Below, piece after piece: positions 10,101 through 20,246 of a stretch of DNA of 64,000 nt. The stretch is taken from NCBI GenBank assembly GCA_010909725.1, contig JAACMV010000005.1, positions 310,001-374,000 on the forward strand, written 5' to 3'. This DNA comes from Picochlorum sp. 'celeri'. Lineage: Eukaryota; Chlorophyta; Trebouxiophyceae. The position numbers and the translations under genes are program-made. Within the stretch, counting starts at the first letter, position 1, and every line of letters begins with the position of its first letter. The notes below the pieces were generated by a model. That model was not told the origin of the DNA and did not search any database. It saw only the letters and a program-made list of their open reading frames with translations.

Positions 10101-11480
10101 ATGAAGATGAGATTCTTAGAGAACAAACCCTTGCGTTCTCTCAGCACAGACATGTTGTTGACATGTCACAATGCGGGCTCGGCCAACTCATACATGAGAA
10201 TGCGGACACATCTGCATACGAGATTGCACACATATGGTGACAAAAAATTATGTATCAATAAACGATGCATGGTTATAACAGAGGCGGAGAATTCATTTCA
10301 AAGAGATGAGCCAGGCTTTTGGAGACATGACTTGGGGGTGGGAGATATCACAGAACTGTATCACAGCTCGACTGAGAGTAGTGGAGATGACTTTGACTTG
10401 TACTCAAAGAGACGACGGAATTTTAAAAGGATATACTCCCGGGATGAGTACAAAGAATCTTCGAGGAAACTGTTTAGGACAGTCTTTGACTTTGATAATT
10501 GGGCCGAGCATCGGGCAACAACTCGGTACCTGCGGCATATATCCGGGATATTTGACAGTAGGCTTGTTCGTGGGTTGTCTACACCGTTAGTTTCTGTGGC
10601 AATGCTGGCGACAGTGGTGGCGATTGGGCATGAGTTGCTTCACTATGAAGTGCTTGTGATTCCAGAGGGATTGAAAGATGTGCTCTTTCTAAACTCTGCA
10701 CTTCCCATGTCCCTTACGTCGAGCATCTTGGGTCTCCTGCTTGTTTTTAGGACCAATTCTTCGTATTCTAGATGGCTTGATGCGAGGAAAAACTGGGGGT
10801 TGCTGACGAATAGAAGTCGAGATATTGTTCGGCAAGGCTTGACCTGGTTACCGCAATCTGATGACGAGTCAACTGGTCGCATATATGCTGGGATGTTGTG
10901 TCGGTGGGTGGTAGCGTTCTCATATTGCCTCAAGTGCCATTTAAGAGAGAATGAAGATGCTGTTGAGAAGCTTCGACAGCTTGAAATATTGCACGAGAAC
11001 GAGCTTGATGCCCTGTCACGAGTACGGCATAAACCCATGTATGCTATTCAAGTGCTGTCCATGCTGGTTCGAAGGCTATCAGAGATGAACATGAGGTCTG
11101 ATATGATCCTACAAAGTATGGATTCAAATATCACACAGTTGGAAGATATATGTGGGTCCTGTGAACGTATTTTAAGGACACCTATTCCTCTGTCTTACAC
11201 TCGACACACGTCTCGGTTTATGATCATTTGGCTTAGTCTGTTGCCATTCGCGTTGTGGGAATCATGTGGATGGGGCATGATACCCCTCTCTGTGGCAATA
11301 TCATTGCTGACTCTTGGGGTGGAGGAAATCGGTGTTATTATTGAAGAGCCATTTTCGGTTCTCCCGCTTGAAAGGATTTGTGCAACAATTGCATCGGATA
11401 TCAAGGAAATTAGAGCCCATGGAAGTCAGACTTTGGACGAGAGTAGTGACATTATTCCAGTATCGACGCTATTTGAATGA
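10101..11480 (+). CDS. Bestrophin-family chloride channel, VCCN type (probably thylakoid)
   Basis: 459 aa from the ATG at 10101; the frame is open upstream but has no earlier ATG. The first ~120 residues are basic and Ser-rich and look like a plastid transit peptide. The core matches the UPF0187/bestrophin family: FDFDNWAEHRATTRYLRH, RGLSTPLVSVAMLATVVAI, LLLVFRTNSSYSRWLDARKN (the conserved FRTN-YxRW block), IPLSYTRHTSRFMIIWLSLL and a late membrane segment followed by GVEEIGVIIEEPFSVLPLE. In plants the VCCN1/2 proteins are thylakoid anion channels that tune the proton motive force under changing light. Membrane segments number about four. The thylakoid location is inferred from the family and the N terminus. 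Confidence 0.9.
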   Translation: MKMRFLENKPLRSLSTDMLLTCHNAGSANSYMRMRTHLHTRLHTYGDKKLCINKRCMVITEAENSFQRDEPGFWRHDLGVGDITELYHSSTESSGDDFDLYSKRRRNFKRIYSRDEYKESSRKLFRTVFDFDNWAEHRATTRYLRHISGIFDSRLVRGLSTPLVSVAMLATVVAIGHELLHYEVLVIPEGLKDVLFLNSALPMSLTSSILGLLLVFRTNSSYSRWLDARKNWGLLTNRSRDIVRQGLTWLPQSDDESTGRIYAGMLCRWVVAFSYCLKCHLRENEDAVEKLRQLEILHENELDALSRVRHKPMYAIQVLSMLVRRLSEMNMRSDMILQSMDSNITQLEDICGSCERILRTPIPLSYTRHTSRFMIIWLSLLPFALWESCGWGMIPLSVAISLLTLGVEEIGVIIEEPFSVLPLERICATIASDIKEIRAHGSQTLDESSDIIPVSTLFE

Positions 11481-11702
11481 ATTCAAGTCATCCTTCATGA
11501 TATTGCCGTGGGGGTACAAATACACCAAGCATGTGTTGGCAGCCATTGAAAATCATGGCAGATGTTGGTCAATCCAAGACAGCTGGAAAATAGTAGTGCA
11601 TGTAGTACTTCAACTAACTACAATGTATATCGATAAAAAACCCTATTGAATTCCGAAATAAAGATATAGGTTCTTCGTGTGATTAAGAAGATACTAATAA
11701 TA

Positions 11703-12518
11703 ATGATGAGCAGCAATGGTACCACCAGGACATGGAACTGCCAAGTGCCACGTGTCACAACGCGGTTCCGAGTTCTCCTCCTTGGTTTTGTGAGCATGTT
11801 CATTCTCCAAGTACATACTGTGTCTGCACAGAACTATATTCCGAATGTCCAGGGTAGATTGTGTCCGGAAGGGACAAATGTGACGGGGCAGTTTTCCGTG
11901 ACCGGTACTGCTCAGAGGCTTGCCGAGCCTGATATGGGTGTTGTGACATTCAGGGTGTTTGCGACGGAGGATACACTTGCAGGAGCAAGTAGTGAAGGTA
12001 ATACGGTTTCTAATGGTATCATGGGAGCATTGATGGACCTCGCATTTTTGAATGATACGGATATTACGACGACTGCATTTCTTGTCCAGCCCAATTATGA
12101 GGATACAAGGAATACGGCCGTGTCAAATTATACGTATTCACAATCAATGATGGTTCGAAGTGCGAGTGGAAATGTGTCTGATGTTATTGATGCTGTGATT
12201 GGTGCTGGGAGAAATAATGTGGAGATTACTGACACACAATTTTATGTGTCTGATGGGCTGTTGAGAGAAATTCAAAATGCCTTGAGGGAGGAAGCCGTCA
12301 ATCACGCAGCAACTACAGCGGCAACTCTAGCAAAGTCTATTGGGGCTGCTCTTGGAGCTGTTACGTATATCACAGACTCGTTTTATGCACCATACCAGCC
12401 TTACGCGGCGATGGCTGCTAACGATGTTGGGTTGTCTCCTGAAAAGACAACTGTTGTTTCTACAGGCACGCAAAAAGTGGAGGGGAGTATCGGTCTCACG
12501 TACGAGATCTGCGCGTAA
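11703..12518 (+). CDS. SIMPL (DUF541) domain protein, secreted or lumenal
   Basis: 271 aa from the ATG at 11703 (a second ATG follows at once). A hydrophobic segment (FRVLLLGFVSMFILQVHTVS) followed by AQN looks like a signal peptide. The rest is one SIMPL domain: it begins FSVTGTAQRLAEPDMGVVTF, has the repeated helix-strand pattern, and ends with SPEKTTVVSTGTQKVEGSIG, the strand that closes bacterial SIMPL domains. SIMPL proteins are mostly bacterial envelope proteins of unclear biochemistry; a few animal and algal members exist. N-glycosylation sites (NVTG, NDT, NYT, NVS) suggest passage through the ER. A plastid lumen location is an alternative. It is co-oriented with the channel gene 220 bp upstream. 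Confidence 0.85.
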   Translation: MMSSNGTTRTWNCQVPRVTTRFRVLLLGFVSMFILQVHTVSAQNYIPNVQGRLCPEGTNVTGQFSVTGTAQRLAEPDMGVVTFRVFATEDTLAGASSEGNTVSNGIMGALMDLAFLNDTDITTTAFLVQPNYEDTRNTAVSNYTYSQSMMVRSASGNVSDVIDAVIGAGRNNVEITDTQFYVSDGLLREIQNALREEAVNHAATTAATLAKSIGAALGAVTYITDSFYAPYQPYAAMAANDVGLSPEKTTVVSTGTQKVEGSIGLTYEICA

Positions 12519-12618
12519 CAGTAGGTGAATTGTATATTACCAGGGTTATGTAAAAATATATCGGAGAGTATGATGGATCGAAACAAGTATTTCATCAATC
12601 ATTCAAGCCTGACAATCA

Positions 12619-15601
12619 TCATCGTGTCCCTGTGTTGTACTCGTTTCTAATCGCCTCGTAACGAGCTACATCTTCTACCGTGAGGCTTGGTGTTATTGAT
12701 GCTACGCACGATAGAAAGTCCTCTTGTTTTACTGATACGCGTGTAGCGTCCTGATCCTCAGTTACCGTTCGTTTGAATGCACTCATCCATGCTTTGCTGC
12801 ATAGGCCATACATGTCTGCCCCTGTCAATCGCGAGGGGCATGCCTCTGCTACGTTGTCAAGGTCTACGTCTTGCTCCAGTACGAATTTACGTGTGAGGGC
12901 CTCAAGTACTTTTCTTCTATCTTCTTTTTCAGACGCAATGCCGACGTACAACAACCTATCCAGTCTTCCAGGTCTCAAAAGGGCAGGATCAAGCAAATCT
13001 GGTCTGTTTGTGGCACCAATGATGAAAACGTCGTCACTGCCGCTTCCACTTTGTGCTGAATCTATTTCTGCCAAGAGTTGAGATACTACTCGATCCATAA
13101 TACCGCCCGAATCAGACCCTCGGCCTCTCGCGGGTGCCAAACTGTCTAATTCGTCAAAGAATATGACACATGGTTTGGCCCTCCTTGCCCGTATGAAAAC
13201 ATCCCTGACGAGCCGTTCGCTCTCTCCGACGTACATGTTGATGAGTTCAGGACCTTTAATGGACAGGAAGTTGACAGAGCATTCTGTAGCAACTGCCTTG
13301 GCCAATAAAGTCTTGCCTGTTCCAGGTGGACCATAGAGCAAAACTCCTGATCTGCGGCGTAATCCTCCAGCAAATAATTCAGGATGTTTCAGCGGAAGTT
13401 CCACTGCAAAGCAAAATGCGAGTTAAGAGTCTGCATTCAATTTAATAAAAAAATCTCTATCGTATAGACATACCTGTATCCAGAATGCCGAGTTTCACAT
13501 CCTCCAGGCCACCGACATCATTCCACTGGACATTTGGAATCTTGGGGGCTCCAATATCTGTGGCTGTCTTTTGTCTGACTGATACGATGGCGCTGTCGAC
13601 ACATGATCGTGTAAATGGAGGAAGTTTGATTTTCGAGTCATCCATCTGTGCATCATCCTCTTTGGGCTCGGTGGTGGAGCGGGGAGCCACCATCTTGGCC
13701 ACATCGTCCTGATGGAGAGCAAGGGTGGCAGAAGCACAGGCTTCAGCTGCAACATTCTTTAGCTCCAAGGGCATGAGACCAGCTGTATGCTGGACGATAT
13801 CATCAAGTGTATCTTCTGCTATGTGCTGACGGATCCGCCCGAAATATGATTCGAGTAAGAGACGGCGTTCTTGTGATTCTGGAGCATCTGCCTCCAACTC
13901 GTGTGTGAAACACCGTCGAATACTAGGATCCACAGCATCAATATCCGATGCAGTTCCGATAATGAATATCCTGGATGGAAAAGAAGGTTCATGTTCCAAT
14001 GATAGTGGACCACTGTCGCTACTGGTGACACCATCTCCTAGTCCTTTTACTATGCAGCGAAACAATGCAGCTCCAACCCGAGCAGCTTGTGACTCGGCAG
14101 TTGGCGCACCTGGCTGTGCCAAGACATTGATATCCCTCAAAAAGAGAATCACAGGTTTATACTGAGAGGCAATAGACATCACTGCTTCGAGGGCCTCAAC
14201 CACCTTGTCATCCGGCAAGCCTTCAGGTCGGATATCCTCGCAAGAAATTGAGAGAAAATGAATGCCCAAAGCAGCCGATGCTGCTCTGGCGGCAACTCGC
14301 TTACCAGCACCATGTGGCCCATGCAACAGAATCGACGTTCTCATGCGAATGTTTAAAGAAGAAGGATGCATTGTGCATGCGACAATTGACGCAATCTTTT
14401 CCCACAGGGGCAAAAGCCTTCCAATGTATGGCAGGGTGACTGATGCAGGATTCATCCAGGATGCGTGTGCACACCATCCCAGGCACGAACTCTCCTTTCT
14501 CCCAAACATATACCCCAGAGCACCAACAGGGTACCCAGCATTTGTTACTCCTTCTAAATTGATTGTAGTTTGCTCCGAGTCCACGGCGAGAATAAGCGGT
14601 GAGGATGGCTTGAGACTCGTCACTTTAAAATATAATACTCTCTGTACTCCAACACTGGCTGCATTGATATCAGATGGGTCGCCTTCTGTCGTTAAAGGCG
14701 CATTTATTGCCGATATCACCAAGCCAGGATCTTTAATAGACGCCGAAGGGACTGGGATGGCGATAACGTCACCCAGACTCACAATCTGAGTGCGACCACC
14801 AAAGTAATTTTCAATACACTGAGCAGCTGTTTCTTCTTCAGGCTCTTGCACACCCTGAGTAGATTTCCCATGCTCGCCTCCATCATCCTCTACCTCTGGA
14901 AGAAAATCGCCACTCGCATCGGGCTCTCGAATTGCTTTGAGTCCCAAGGATGTTGCCAATTGAACCTGAACAGACCCCGTACTAGGATTACAGATCTGTG
15001 CCATTGCAACCTCTTCCTGAGATGTCTTTCGTTCAACAAACTTTGAAATATTGACCTTGAACATTTCTTTAGATAATTCTTTTTCTCTCAATTTGAAAAA
15101 CGGTGCCAAGTGGTATGCAATGCCAATATTATATCCAAGAAAGGGGGAAATAGCAACGTCACCCTTGATGACGCAGTCATCCCCAGCAGTCCAAATGCGA
15201 GACACCCGAGGAGATATACTCGGCCTTTCTGGGTTTGAAATTTCTACCAAATCGCCAGACTGCACCCCCAACCTGTCCAAAACATGAGCATATGCCACGC
15301 AATCATGTAGATAGTTCCTACATTCAGCACCCTGGGTTACATAGTCTTTCAGGTCGGCAGAGCATGCTTCTTCTAATATCATGGCGTTGCATTCCATCAC
15401 AAAAACACCATGTCCATCTTCAGTATCTCCGTTCATGAATGGCTCTTCTTGGCGCAGTCCTGGTAAGTTACTAAATGCGGTCCCGCCGAGAGGGAAATCT
15501 TGCTGGCGATCTCCCATGATCAGATGAAGACGCCGCGCTGCTGGTGGTGAAACTATCAGAGGACTTGATCTATTATTAGTCTCATCAGAGGAAATATCCA
15601 T
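12619..15601 (-). CDS. PEX6: Peroxisomal AAA ATPase PEX6
   Basis: Two exons, 13474-15601 and 12619-13403, with a 70-bp intron (13404-13473; GTATGT donor, TTAAC branch-like site, TTTGCAG acceptor), give 970 aa. PEX6 with PEX1 forms the hexamer that extracts ubiquitinated PEX5 from the peroxisome membrane. The C-terminal D2 ATPase is intact: [34 protein letters not shown], and the PEX6 signature [16 protein letters not shown], then [20 protein letters not shown]. The D1 domain (about residues 430-620) is degenerate: GPHGAGKR in place of GPPGTGKT and no acidic pair in its Walker B (VILFLRDIN), as is usual for PEX6. The spliced join restores [13 protein letters not shown]. It diverges from the USP10-like gene. 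Confidence 0.95.
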
Positions 15602-15963
15602 GCCGGTGCCTTTCTGCGGGCTGCAGAGTGACCAACTTTTTTAAAAGTTATGCCGCATCCAAAAAAGATCGATTTGCTAAATCAGCCATTAAATCATTGA
15701 AGAATAAACGTATATGAAGCTTTGACTGCTCGTCGCAACGTTTCCCTTCAGAATCTTACAAAAATAGCCACTTGCTTTCCTTAATATCATAGCATCTGGA
15801 GATGCTTGCTTTCATTCCACTCTCATCACGCCTTGCTGCATACATTCCCAACCAAAATGCATTCAAACAACGCAGTATGGATTTTTAAAGATGGGTTTGC
15901 ATGGCAATTGAGTATTAGCGCTTCCTGAATTTCAACTGGTTCAACTCGTCAAGTGTGCTAGGC
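15602..15963. promoter_or_regulatory. Divergent promoter, PEX6 / USP10-like
   Basis: 362-bp region between two divergent starts, AT-rich. I see no open frame of interest, RNA gene or strong TATA box. Confidence 0.35.
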
Positions 15964-17658
15964 ATGGGAGACAGCCAGACCAAGTCATGGGCGGCTCTGG
16001 TCGCACCTGAGTCACATAAAAGTGCAAAGAGTACTGAAAAAGGTTGTAATACGTCACCTTTGAGGGTTGAACATGGATTATTGAAGGATAATAGACCGCA
16101 GCCCTCGGCAGTTAACGACGCTCCAAGCCGAGCTGGAAATACGGCGAAGCGGCAGTCTCAGAGAAGGAGGAAAACAAACAAGAATGACAAAATCCACGAG
16201 AATGGGTGTAGTGGGCCAAAGGGTACTCTGCAGCAGCAAACCAAGAAGAAAGAAAAGGAACAGAAGAAGAAACAGCCTGCTATTTTCTCAGCGCCTCCGG
16301 CAAATGCGTGGAACAAGGCAGAAGAGACGAAAGCAATCATTGGGACGACGTACGAGTTTTCAGGAACGATGAAAGAAGATGTATGCGAGTCTGTGAGAAA
16401 TATGGGCCTTGTCAGTGAGGAGGAAACACGTAAAGACCACAGCATTGTTTCTGATGCTGATAATAATAATCATGAAGACCCGTCCGAGCAGTCCGAAAAT
16501 GCCTTATCGAGTCTGTCAAAATCTTTTGAAGATATTCAGTATAGTGCCCAATATAGGGTAGTGCCCAAAGGGATTGATAATCCAGGGAATATTTGCTTTG
16601 CAAGTTCTGTGATTCAAGCATTGTTGGCATGTCCATCCTTTTGCCAGATATTTTACACGCTGCGGAGAGCTGCACCATCAATAAAATCTAAAGAATATCC
16701 TGTTTTGAAAAGTATGTCGGTTTTAGCACGCGAGTTCCGATTCGAGGCAGTCCAGGATGAACAAGTAGATGATTTGAAAGATGGACACACCAGTAGGTCA
16801 GACTCAATTAATGTGGGTGTTGTGACTAGCCTAATTCACGAGTCGTTTAGAATTCGATATAAAGGGGCAGATAAAAAGAGGCAAGTGGAGCAGGAAGATG
16901 CGCACGAGTTTCTCCACTCCCTGTTGGATGCAATGCATCAGGAAATGCTGGCACTGCAGCAAGGCTTGGATGCTGATGGTGGCAATGGTATACTGGCCCA
17001 ACAGGATTCATCAAATGATGCAGATGGATGGCTTACAAAATTGGGCAAGCGGGCAGTAAAGCAACAGGTTATTCGTCCAGAGGTTTCTACTCATAACACG
17101 TTGATTACAGAATTGTTTGAAGGGATGCAGTCAACAAGTGTTTCCAGCAGAGGCAATCCGCCATCAGTCACAATGCATCCATTCCTGATCGTCGAAATCC
17201 CTTTATTTGACCCCAACATTGATAGTTTGAGTGGAGCTTTGGACTCGCTGACCGCAACAGAGGTGTTATCGGGCTATAGGCCAAGGGGACAGGATGTACC
17301 TTGCGATGCAAACAAGTCTGAAAGGTTTCACAAGTTGCCACCAGTGTTGATCTTTCACTTGATGAGATTTCAATTCACAGGTTCTACAGAAAAATTAAAT
17401 AAGAAGATCCGTTTCGAGGATACACTAAATATAAAGAGTTCATGGCTCACCTCAGGGAGCAAAGATAGGCAGGCAGCTTACAAATTAGTTTCTACAATCT
17501 CCCACCATGGTCAGTCCATTGCCAGGGGCCATTTTACAGCACATGGCCTTCAACATGGAAATGTGTGGCTACATTTCAATGATGAGCACATTTATAAAGT
17601 TCGAGAAGAAAATGTTCTGCATGATAGCCCATATCTACTCGTGTATCATAGAATTTAA
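15964..17658 (+). CDS. Ubiquitin-specific protease, USP10 / plant UBP24 type
   Basis: 564 aa from the ATG at 15964 (the open frame begins with GTG 9 bp earlier). A Lys/Gln-rich disordered N terminus (about 1-190) precedes a C19 cysteine protease domain. The Cys box reads PKGIDNPGNICFASSVIQAL; the QQ-box region has EQEDAHEFLHSLLDAMHQEM; the His box reads TISHHGQSIARGHFTAHGL followed by WLHFNDEHIYKV. The HHG-x6-GHxT spacing and the short catalytic domain fit USP10/UBP24. USP10 works with G3BP proteins in stress granules and rescues 40S subunits and other clients. The stop codon overlaps the stop of the convergent helicase by 4 bp. Confidence 0.9.
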   Translation: MGDSQTKSWAALVAPESHKSAKSTEKGCNTSPLRVEHGLLKDNRPQPSAVNDAPSRAGNTAKRQSQRRRKTNKNDKIHENGCSGPKGTLQQQTKKKEKEQKKKQPAIFSAPPANAWNKAEETKAIIGTTYEFSGTMKEDVCESVRNMGLVSEEETRKDHSIVSDADNNNHEDPSEQSENALSSLSKSFEDIQYSAQYRVVPKGIDNPGNICFASSVIQALLACPSFCQIFYTLRRAAPSIKSKEYPVLKSMSVLAREFRFEAVQDEQVDDLKDGHTSRSDSINVGVVTSLIHESFRIRYKGADKKRQVEQEDAHEFLHSLLDAMHQEMLALQQGLDADGGNGILAQQDSSNDADGWLTKLGKRAVKQQVIRPEVSTHNTLITELFEGMQSTSVSSRGNPPSVTMHPFLIVEIPLFDPNIDSLSGALDSLTATEVLSGYRPRGQDVPCDANKSERFHKLPPVLIFHLMRFQFTGSTEKLNKKIRFEDTLNIKSSWLTSGSKDRQAAYKLVSTISHHGQSIARGHFTAHGLQHGNVWLHFNDEHIYKVREENVLHDSPYLLVYHRI

Positions 17659-19985
17659 TTGCCATGCACCCATTCAATCCATCGTCTCCAGAGTGGATCA
17701 GATGACAGCGTCTCACGTGATCCAATGACGACCAAGCCTCTTCTCGCCCTTGTTATCGCAACGTTCATTCTTCTAGCATCTTTTAAAAATCCTATGGAGC
17801 CTTTCGGATTGCAACGGACTGTACAAAAGATGACTACGTCAGCCTCCCTACCCTGAAATCCATCAACACTGCTCATCATGAGCCACCCCGAATCCACCAG
17901 ATGCTGACAGGATATTGCAGCTTGATCTGCAACCAGGCTCAAATGCGCATTATATGGAGTAAGAATAACACAATTTTTTACGGTCTCGTCCTGCGCAATG
18001 CTCTTGACCAGGTTGATAGCAATGTCACATTGTGATGAATTGCTAAAGGACTTGTCATTGCGTCTTTCACTGCCTTGAGACTCTATAAACTGAACATGCG
18101 GATACCGCATGTCCTTGTGTGTCTCTATTCCCTCAACAACTGGTCTCAGTCTTGGATGAATTCCCGTCGACACATTGCCTCCATAAAACTCCATGGATGG
18201 AAATTCTGATATTGAAGGGTGCATTCTATACTGGGTATCCAGCAAGAAGGACTTCAGTCCAAGGCGTTGCATCCTTGCAAACAGCGAGATATTCAAACCC
18301 AACTTTTCTGCATCTTTAGAGATGACTGTGGGAGGAAGCTGAGCGTGATCTCCTGCCATCACAACGCATTCTGTGCCTCTTGTCAAAGGAATCAGTGTTG
18401 ATGGCTCTGTGGCTTGCGTTGCCTCATCAATGATGACCATTCGAAACTGGTGCTCCTGGAGTCTCGCGTCCCCTGCAGAAATGCATGTAGATACAACAAT
18501 ATCACATTCAAGCATGGTAGCATCCATTGCAGATATCATTTCCACCTGAGCACGCTTCCACAGCTGTTGTGCCCTTTGCTCCAGCTCCTGAGCTCGTGTC
18601 AGACTCCCAACCACACCACTGTCCCGCAGTGATTTTGCTTCAATTGACATTTCTGTCGACATGTCTCTCATTCGGGCCACACTTCGACCGGCATGGCTCT
18701 GCTCTGCTTTTGCTTCCCAACAAAGATGACGTAGCTCTGGTCGCACCCTTGACGCAGGGCCAACTCTCACAACATTCAAACCCAACAGGCTCATACCATC
18801 TACTAAATTATCCGCCGCAGCGTTTGTCTCTGCAACCGCAAGAACCTTACCAATCTTGGATTTTTGACGAGGACTGTGTCGAGCTAGACACGATAAAACA
18901 TACGAAAGCCCAAGCAATGTCCTCGTCTTTCCTGTCCCTGGAGGCCCCTGCCATAGTGTCATAGACCGAGACAGTGCACCAACAATCGCCCTTTTCTGAC
19001 TTGGATTCAAATTCTTCAATTCTTGCAGTGCTTTCTTGGCGACCTCCACAGCGCCGGGCGACGCCATCCATTCTGGAGGCTGTGATGCTAGCATCTCAGC
19101 CTTGGAAGAGCCAAGAATGATGGCCCGAAACGCTCTGGCACCCTTGCGCTCACCTTCCAACCTGTGAGACAAATTCCTAACAGCTTGAAGCTGCCGATCC
19201 AACCCCACTCCTTTTCCACCCTGACTCACCATGTCAATTCTAACATGTGCATCACAGCTCCACGATGAGAGGGCTATGGAATCCTCTGCAGACACTGCAA
19301 CCAACGTTTCCCGAGTTGATGTCACCTCTACAATGCTTGCCTCGATCGACTCTGATAACGAAACTCTACGATTTGATTTGCTGCCTTCATTCTTGCACAA
19401 GAACACAACACTACCATCCTTGAGTGGTGGACCACTCTGTCTGCCACCCTCTGACAAATCATCACAGGGTCTATTATTGTACACCTTCCACAGAAGATCA
19501 GAATATAAACGACCCTGAGGAGACACATCTACATCCAGTACAACCACATGCGATGTCCCATCATGTCCACGCTTTCTCAACAGGGCAGCCTCCAACGCCT
19601 TCTTCTCCTCCTCTGCCTCCACCAGCAATGCCTTTTCCAATCTCTCCTGAAGTCCCTTTCCATTCCAACCATCTAGGCCATTGTGATCCGTTTCTTTGCT
19701 GTTGTCTTCTTCTCGACTCTTTTGTACGTATCTTGAGGCATTGCTCTGCGCATTCGTATACCCGACACCCCTGCCAGACGCTGCCACCCTACATCTGTCA
19801 AGTACCAGAAAACTATTCCTATTGAGAGTTTTACTCTCCAACCCGGGCCCAGTCGCATACGATTGCCCTTTAGATATGTCTATATTTTTATGAAATAATG
19901 ATAGTCGCCCCATCAAAGGCATTCTGGCTGTCCACTCAAAGTCAATTTTAATTTCAAGTCCACCAAGCATGCAGTGCCATGGCAT
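17655..19985 (-). CDS. UPF1-like superfamily 1 helicase (SMUBP2/IGHMBP2 type)
   Basis: A 776-aa single-exon 5'-3' RNA/DNA helicase. All SF1B motifs are present: SQKRAIVGALS (Q region), [20 protein letters not shown] (I), AETNAAADNLVDGM (Ia), MVIIDEATQATEPSTLIPL (II), VVMAGDHAQLPPTVIS (III), LLDTQYRMHPSISEFPSMEF (IV), SVDGFQGREADVVIFCTVR (V) and RMNVAITRARRGLVVIG (VI). Upstream is a beta-barrel-like region with GSVVFLCKNEG and an Ala/Glu-rich helix. No R3H or zinc finger follows the helicase core, so it is shorter than human IGHMBP2. Sen1/SETX and MOV10 relatives are alternatives. The N terminus has a basic amphipathic start that could target an organelle. Confidence 0.88.
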   Translation of the reverse strand: MPWHCMLGGLEIKIDFEWTARMPLMGRLSLFHKNIDISKGQSYATGPGLESKTLNRNSFLVLDRCRVAASGRGVGYTNAQSNASRYVQKSREEDNSKETDHNGLDGWNGKGLQERLEKALLVEAEEEKKALEAALLRKRGHDGTSHVVVLDVDVSPQGRLYSDLLWKVYNNRPCDDLSEGGRQSGPPLKDGSVVFLCKNEGSKSNRRVSLSESIEASIVEVTSTRETLVAVSAEDSIALSSWSCDAHVRIDMVSQGGKGVGLDRQLQAVRNLSHRLEGERKGARAFRAIILGSSKAEMLASQPPEWMASPGAVEVAKKALQELKNLNPSQKRAIVGALSRSMTLWQGPPGTGKTRTLLGLSYVLSCLARHSPRQKSKIGKVLAVAETNAAADNLVDGMSLLGLNVVRVGPASRVRPELRHLCWEAKAEQSHAGRSVARMRDMSTEMSIEAKSLRDSGVVGSLTRAQELEQRAQQLWKRAQVEMISAMDATMLECDIVVSTCISAGDARLQEHQFRMVIIDEATQATEPSTLIPLTRGTECVVMAGDHAQLPPTVISKDAEKLGLNISLFARMQRLGLKSFLLDTQYRMHPSISEFPSMEFYGGNVSTGIHPRLRPVVEGIETHKDMRYPHVQFIESQGSERRNDKSFSNSSQCDIAINLVKSIAQDETVKNCVILTPYNAHLSLVADQAAISCQHLVDSGWLMMSSVDGFQGREADVVIFCTVRCNPKGSIGFLKDARRMNVAITRARRGLVVIGSRETLSSDPLWRRWIEWVHGN

Positions 19986-20246
19986 GGCATGTCATTCATA
20001 TCCTCAACAAAGAGCCCAGCATGGCGACTCTTTGTACACACAGTTGTTCATTTTTCATTTCTTCATTAGTAACAGTACACTGCATGTGGGAATACCAGGT
20101 GTCTTTCTTGAAAGACTACCTTTTTTTTGGATGTTTCTAAAAAAGAACTTTTAGTAATAAGAAAAGAATGCTCGTCGCAGATTTGAACCCATCATGACCA
20201 TATACCATACATTTTCATTACATAACCACCTCTTCTGCATGCCATA

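Noticed and set aside
14262..14789. 175-codon frame opposite PEX6
   Set aside because: It is inside a strongly supported AAA ATPase exon on the other strand and has no recognisable feature.
18527..18964. 145-codon frame opposite the helicase
   Set aside because: Antisense to conserved helicase motifs, rich in Pro, His and Ser; no homology.
20178..20195. GGTTCAAATC on the minus strand as a tRNA T-arm
   Set aside because: The stem does not pair beyond two bases and no cloverleaf can be drawn upstream.
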